Below are positions 61,842-64,000 of a DNA stretch of 64,000 bases, one piece after another (within the stretch, counting starts at the first letter, position 1; each line of letters begins with the position of its first letter). Origin of the DNA: Paenibacillus silagei (GTDB lineage: Bacteria > Bacillota > Bacilli > Paenibacillales > Paenibacillaceae). The DNA lies in the NCBI RefSeq assembly GCF_017874735.1, contig NZ_JAGGLV010000028.1, forward strand, positions 1-64,000. Reading direction: 5' to 3'. The position numbers and the translations under genes are program-made. The notes beneath the pieces are model-generated. The model worked only from the letters and a program-made list of their open reading frames with translations. It was not told the DNA's origin and did not search any database.

Positions 61842-62741
61842 TCAATGCCGGTCGCGTTCGGAGTCCCGATGACTGACTGCCACCGCTTCCGTCTCGCTAA
61901 CCCCCAGCATTTTGCCCAGGTATTCGGCGATGGCTACCGAACGGTGTTTGCCGCCCGTACAGCCGATGCCGATAATAATCTGGGATTTGCCTTCCTTGCG
62001 GTATTGCGGAATAAGGAATTGAAGCATATCCAGCAGCTTGGTCAGGAATTCTTGCGTTTCAGGCCATTTCATTACGTAGTCGTACACCTCGTTGTCTTGG
62101 CCTGTCTTAGGCCGCAGCTGATCCACATAATGCGGATTAGGCAGGAAGCGGACGTCGAACACCAGGTCAGCATCAATCGGAATCCCATACTTGAATCCAA
62201 ACGAAGTAATGTTAACCGAGAGGGTGCTTTTCCCGAGGTGGGAGAAGCGTGACACTATTTTTTCTTTGAGCTGAACCGGCTTCATGCTGCTGGTATCCAG
62301 ACACAGGGTAGCTGAATTCTTCAGCTCCTCCAGCATCTGGCGCTCCATGCGGATGCCGTCCAGCGGCATGCCCTTCGGAGCAAGCGGATGATGCCTGCGG
62401 CTCTCCTTGTAACGCTGTACAAGCACTGAATCTGTGGCGTCCAGGAAAAGGATCTCACACCCGATCGTTGACTCGTCCTTGATGTAGGCCAGAGACTCAG
62501 ACAGGGCGGTGAAGAATTCCCGCCCCCGAAGGTCGATGACCAGCGCCACCTTGGCGATTTTACCCTTGGACTGCTCAATCAGCTCAGCGAATTTCGGGAT
62601 TAGCACAGGCGGAAGATTATCCACGCAGAAGAACCCCAGATCCTCCAGGCTCTGCACGGCAATCGTCTTGCCCGCACCCGACATGCCTGTAATGATAATC
62701 AGGGTGGCATGGGCGGGCAGGGTTTGCTCGAGGTCGGTCAT
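61842..62741 (-). CDS. rapZ: RapZ/YvcJ nucleotide-binding protein
   Basis: A 299-residue P-loop protein: Walker A ITGMSGAGKT near residue 18, DNLPPVLIPKFAEL, FLDATDSVLVQRYKESRRHHPL, and the C-terminal signature IGIGCTGGKHRSVAIAEYL. E. coli RapZ is an adaptor that delivers GlmZ sRNA to RNase E. The Bacillus homologue YvcJ hydrolyses nucleotides and influences competence. GGAGGG precedes the ATG. Confidence 0.94.
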   Translation of the reverse strand: MTDLEQTLPAHATLIIITGMSGAGKTIAVQSLEDLGFFCVDNLPPVLIPKFAELIEQSKGKIAKVALVIDLRGREFFTALSESLAYIKDESTIGCEILFLDATDSVLVQRYKESRRHHPLAPKGMPLDGIRMERQMLEELKNSATLCLDTSSMKPVQLKEKIVSRFSHLGKSTLSVNITSFGFKYGIPIDADLVFDVRFLPNPHYVDQLRPKTGQDNEVYDYVMKWPETQEFLTKLLDMLQFLIPQYRKEGKSQIIIGIGCTGGKHRSVAIAEYLGKMLGVSETEAVAVSHRDSERDRH

Positions 62742-62786
62742 TACAGCATCCCTCCCTATGATTAGTATATGAATAATTCCGGTCTT

Positions 62787-63737
62787 TTAAGAACGCAGCA
62801 GCAGGCCTGCCGCACCAATAATACCGGCGTCATTGCCAAGCGCTGCAGGTACAATCGTAACACCGGTCTGCAGAGGGGCAGGCGCCAGCTTGGCGAATAC
62901 CCGGCGGACTTCATCGAACAGAATATCGCCTGCCTTGGAGACTCCGCCGCCGACGATGAATACTTCAGGGTTCAGAACCGCTGCAACGGAGGCCATTGAT
63001 TTGCCCAGGTAGAAGGCCGCCCGGTTCACAATCCGCAGCGCAGCTTCATCGCCTGCCTTGGCGGCATCGAATACTTCCTTCGCAGCGATTTTTTCAACGG
63101 TGGACAAGGAGGTCCGGTCCCCGCGTGCTACAGCATCGTTCGCCATACGGATAATGCCTGTCGCTGAGGAAACGGTTTCCAAACAGCCCATGTTCCCGCA
63201 GCCGCACTGGATCGCTTCCAGATCGGGCACCACGGAGATATGTCCAAGCTCGCCGGCCAGACCGGCAAATCCCTGATACACCTTACCATTAATGATAATA
63301 CCGCCGCCGACACCCGTACCGAGCGTATAGCAGACACAATTCTCTATGCCGCGCCCTGCACCGCTCCAGGCTTCGCCCAGTGCAGCCACGTTGGCATCAT
63401 TGTCTATTTTGACTGGCTTGTTCAGGCGACCCTCCAGAATGGAGCGGATCGGCACATCTCTAAATCCTATGTTGGGCGCAAGGATGATGATACCTTCACG
63501 AATATTCGTAAATCCGGCCAGTCCCGCACCGACACCAGCCAGCTGGTCCCAGGAGTACGGAGAGTCCTCCACAATCTGGCGTACATACTTCTCGATATTA
63601 TCGATGACAGCATCGACGCCATCCGCAGTCCCTGTCGGACCTTCGTAAGTGTGCAGCAGGCTTCCCTCGGCATTACAGATTCCAACCTTAATCGTGGTAC
63701 CACCTAAATCCACGCCAACGTAGATATGTTCAGACAT
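62787..63737 (-). CDS. glcK: ROK-family glucokinase
   Basis: A 316-residue glucokinase: VGVDLGGTTIKVGI phosphate-binding loop at the N terminus, DNDANVAALGEAWSGAG with catalytic Asp, the ROK zinc motif (H)ISVVPDLEAIQCGCGNMGCLET, and VGGGVSKAGD. It phosphorylates cytosolic glucose. I used the ATG at 63737, about 8 bp after AAAGGTGG, not the GTG inside that site. It lies 45 bp upstream of rapZ and may be cotranscribed. Confidence 0.93.
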   Translation of the reverse strand: MSEHIYVGVDLGGTTIKVGICNAEGSLLHTYEGPTGTADGVDAVIDNIEKYVRQIVEDSPYSWDQLAGVGAGLAGFTNIREGIIILAPNIGFRDVPIRSILEGRLNKPVKIDNDANVAALGEAWSGAGRGIENCVCYTLGTGVGGGIIINGKVYQGFAGLAGELGHISVVPDLEAIQCGCGNMGCLETVSSATGIIRMANDAVARGDRTSLSTVEKIAAKEVFDAAKAGDEAALRIVNRAAFYLGKSMASVAAVLNPEVFIVGGGVSKAGDILFDEVRRVFAKLAPAPLQTGVTIVPAALGNDAGIIGAAGLLLRS

Positions 63738-63868
63738 GTTACAAGCCACCTTTTTCTATGCTAAAATAGTTAATCCTACGTACCCACTATAATAGAACCC
63801 TCCCCTGCGGTCAAGGAAAGGCGATACACCCGGGGCAATGGACTTCAGTTCTTATTTGTTAACAAAAA

Positions 63869-63897
63869 GACTTTCTCACCAGGCAGGCAAGAAAGTC
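63869..63897 (-). terminator. terminator upstream of glcK
   Basis: GACTTTC (63869-63875) pairs with GAAAGTC (63891-63897), followed by TTTTTGTTAAC on the minus strand. It ends the gene that enters from the right edge. Confidence 0.75.
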
Positions 63898-63938
63898 CGT
63901 TCATTCTCTTCTATTGTAGGGTGCCAGATACCTTAATG

Positions 63939-64000
63939 CTATTCGGACAAAATCCGCTTCTGGCCCTCAAGGGCACGGATCGGTGCGATATTCTGGGTGA
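63939..64000 (-). CDS. 3' end of a gene cut by the window edge
   Basis: The minus-strand frame that reads NIAPIRALEGQKRILSE then TAG is open to the edge and ends 42 bp before a terminator. Only about 20 codons are present, too few to name a family. Confidence 0.45.
   Translation of the reverse strand, partial: TQNIAPIRALEGQKRILSE

Overview
The window is a piece of a low- to mid-GC Gram-positive chromosome, almost certainly a Paenibacillus. The support is a cggR-gap-pgk-tpiA-gpmI-eno glycolytic operon, a rapZ-yvcK-whiA-crh block, clpP behind a CtsR box, an S-layer-anchored polysaccharide lyase, lipoprotein sugar-transport genes beside a membrane-bound AraC regulator, and strong AGGAGG-type ribosome binding sites. 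No rRNA, intact transposase or CRISPR array was found.

Region 1 (0-7.5 kb) is the most interesting. It is an RNA-repair locus: an RlaP-type nucleotidyltransferase, the methyltransferase Hen1 and the three-domain kinase/phosphatase/ligase Pnkp read leftwards. Two overlapping WYL-domain regulator genes read rightwards from the same 177-bp intergenic region. Hen1 and Pnkp are known to heal, seal and 2'-O-methylate RNA cut by ribotoxins. The WYL pair suggests that the system is induced on demand. A structured dispersed repeat lies between rlaP and hen1, and 51-bp tandem repeats lie beyond pnkp.

Region 2 (7.5-18.2 kb) is mixed. It has small accessory genes, a secreted pectate lyase with a Thr-Pro linker, DUF948 and TVP38 membrane proteins, an OmpR/VanS-like two-component system, a GNAT acetyltransferase, a Doc/AbrB-like toxin-antitoxin pair between two ygbA copies, and an adenosine deaminase whose 3' end abuts a leftover piece of a second antitoxin gene.

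Region 3 (18.2-33.1 kb) has tandem HI0933-type flavoproteins, a 1.5-kilo-residue PL8 lyase with SLH domains, and a mannoside-type uptake cluster (two permeases, binding protein, GH130 phosphorylase) divergent from an AraC regulator. Candidate cre sites precede both lyase genes.

Region 4 (33.1-43.4 kb) is accessory and scarred. It holds a VOC protein, helicase and DUF6155 remnants fused head to head, an Rpn nuclease, a MscS channel, AT-rich genes that look acquired (a P-loop kinase and a TetR/SDR-hydrolase pair with matching operators), and a nucleotidyltransferase. Two displaced fragments of ssrA lie 1-1.4 kb from the intact tmRNA gene, which is the usual scar of elements integrating there.

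Region 5 (43.0-64 kb) is core genome on the minus strand: ssrA, smpB, rnr (with a very long Gly/Ala/Lys/Arg-rich tail), secG, the glycolytic operon with its promoter and CggR operator, tRNA-Arg(CCG) and clpP on the plus strand, several envelope or secreted proteins, and crh-whiA-yvcK-rapZ-glcK.
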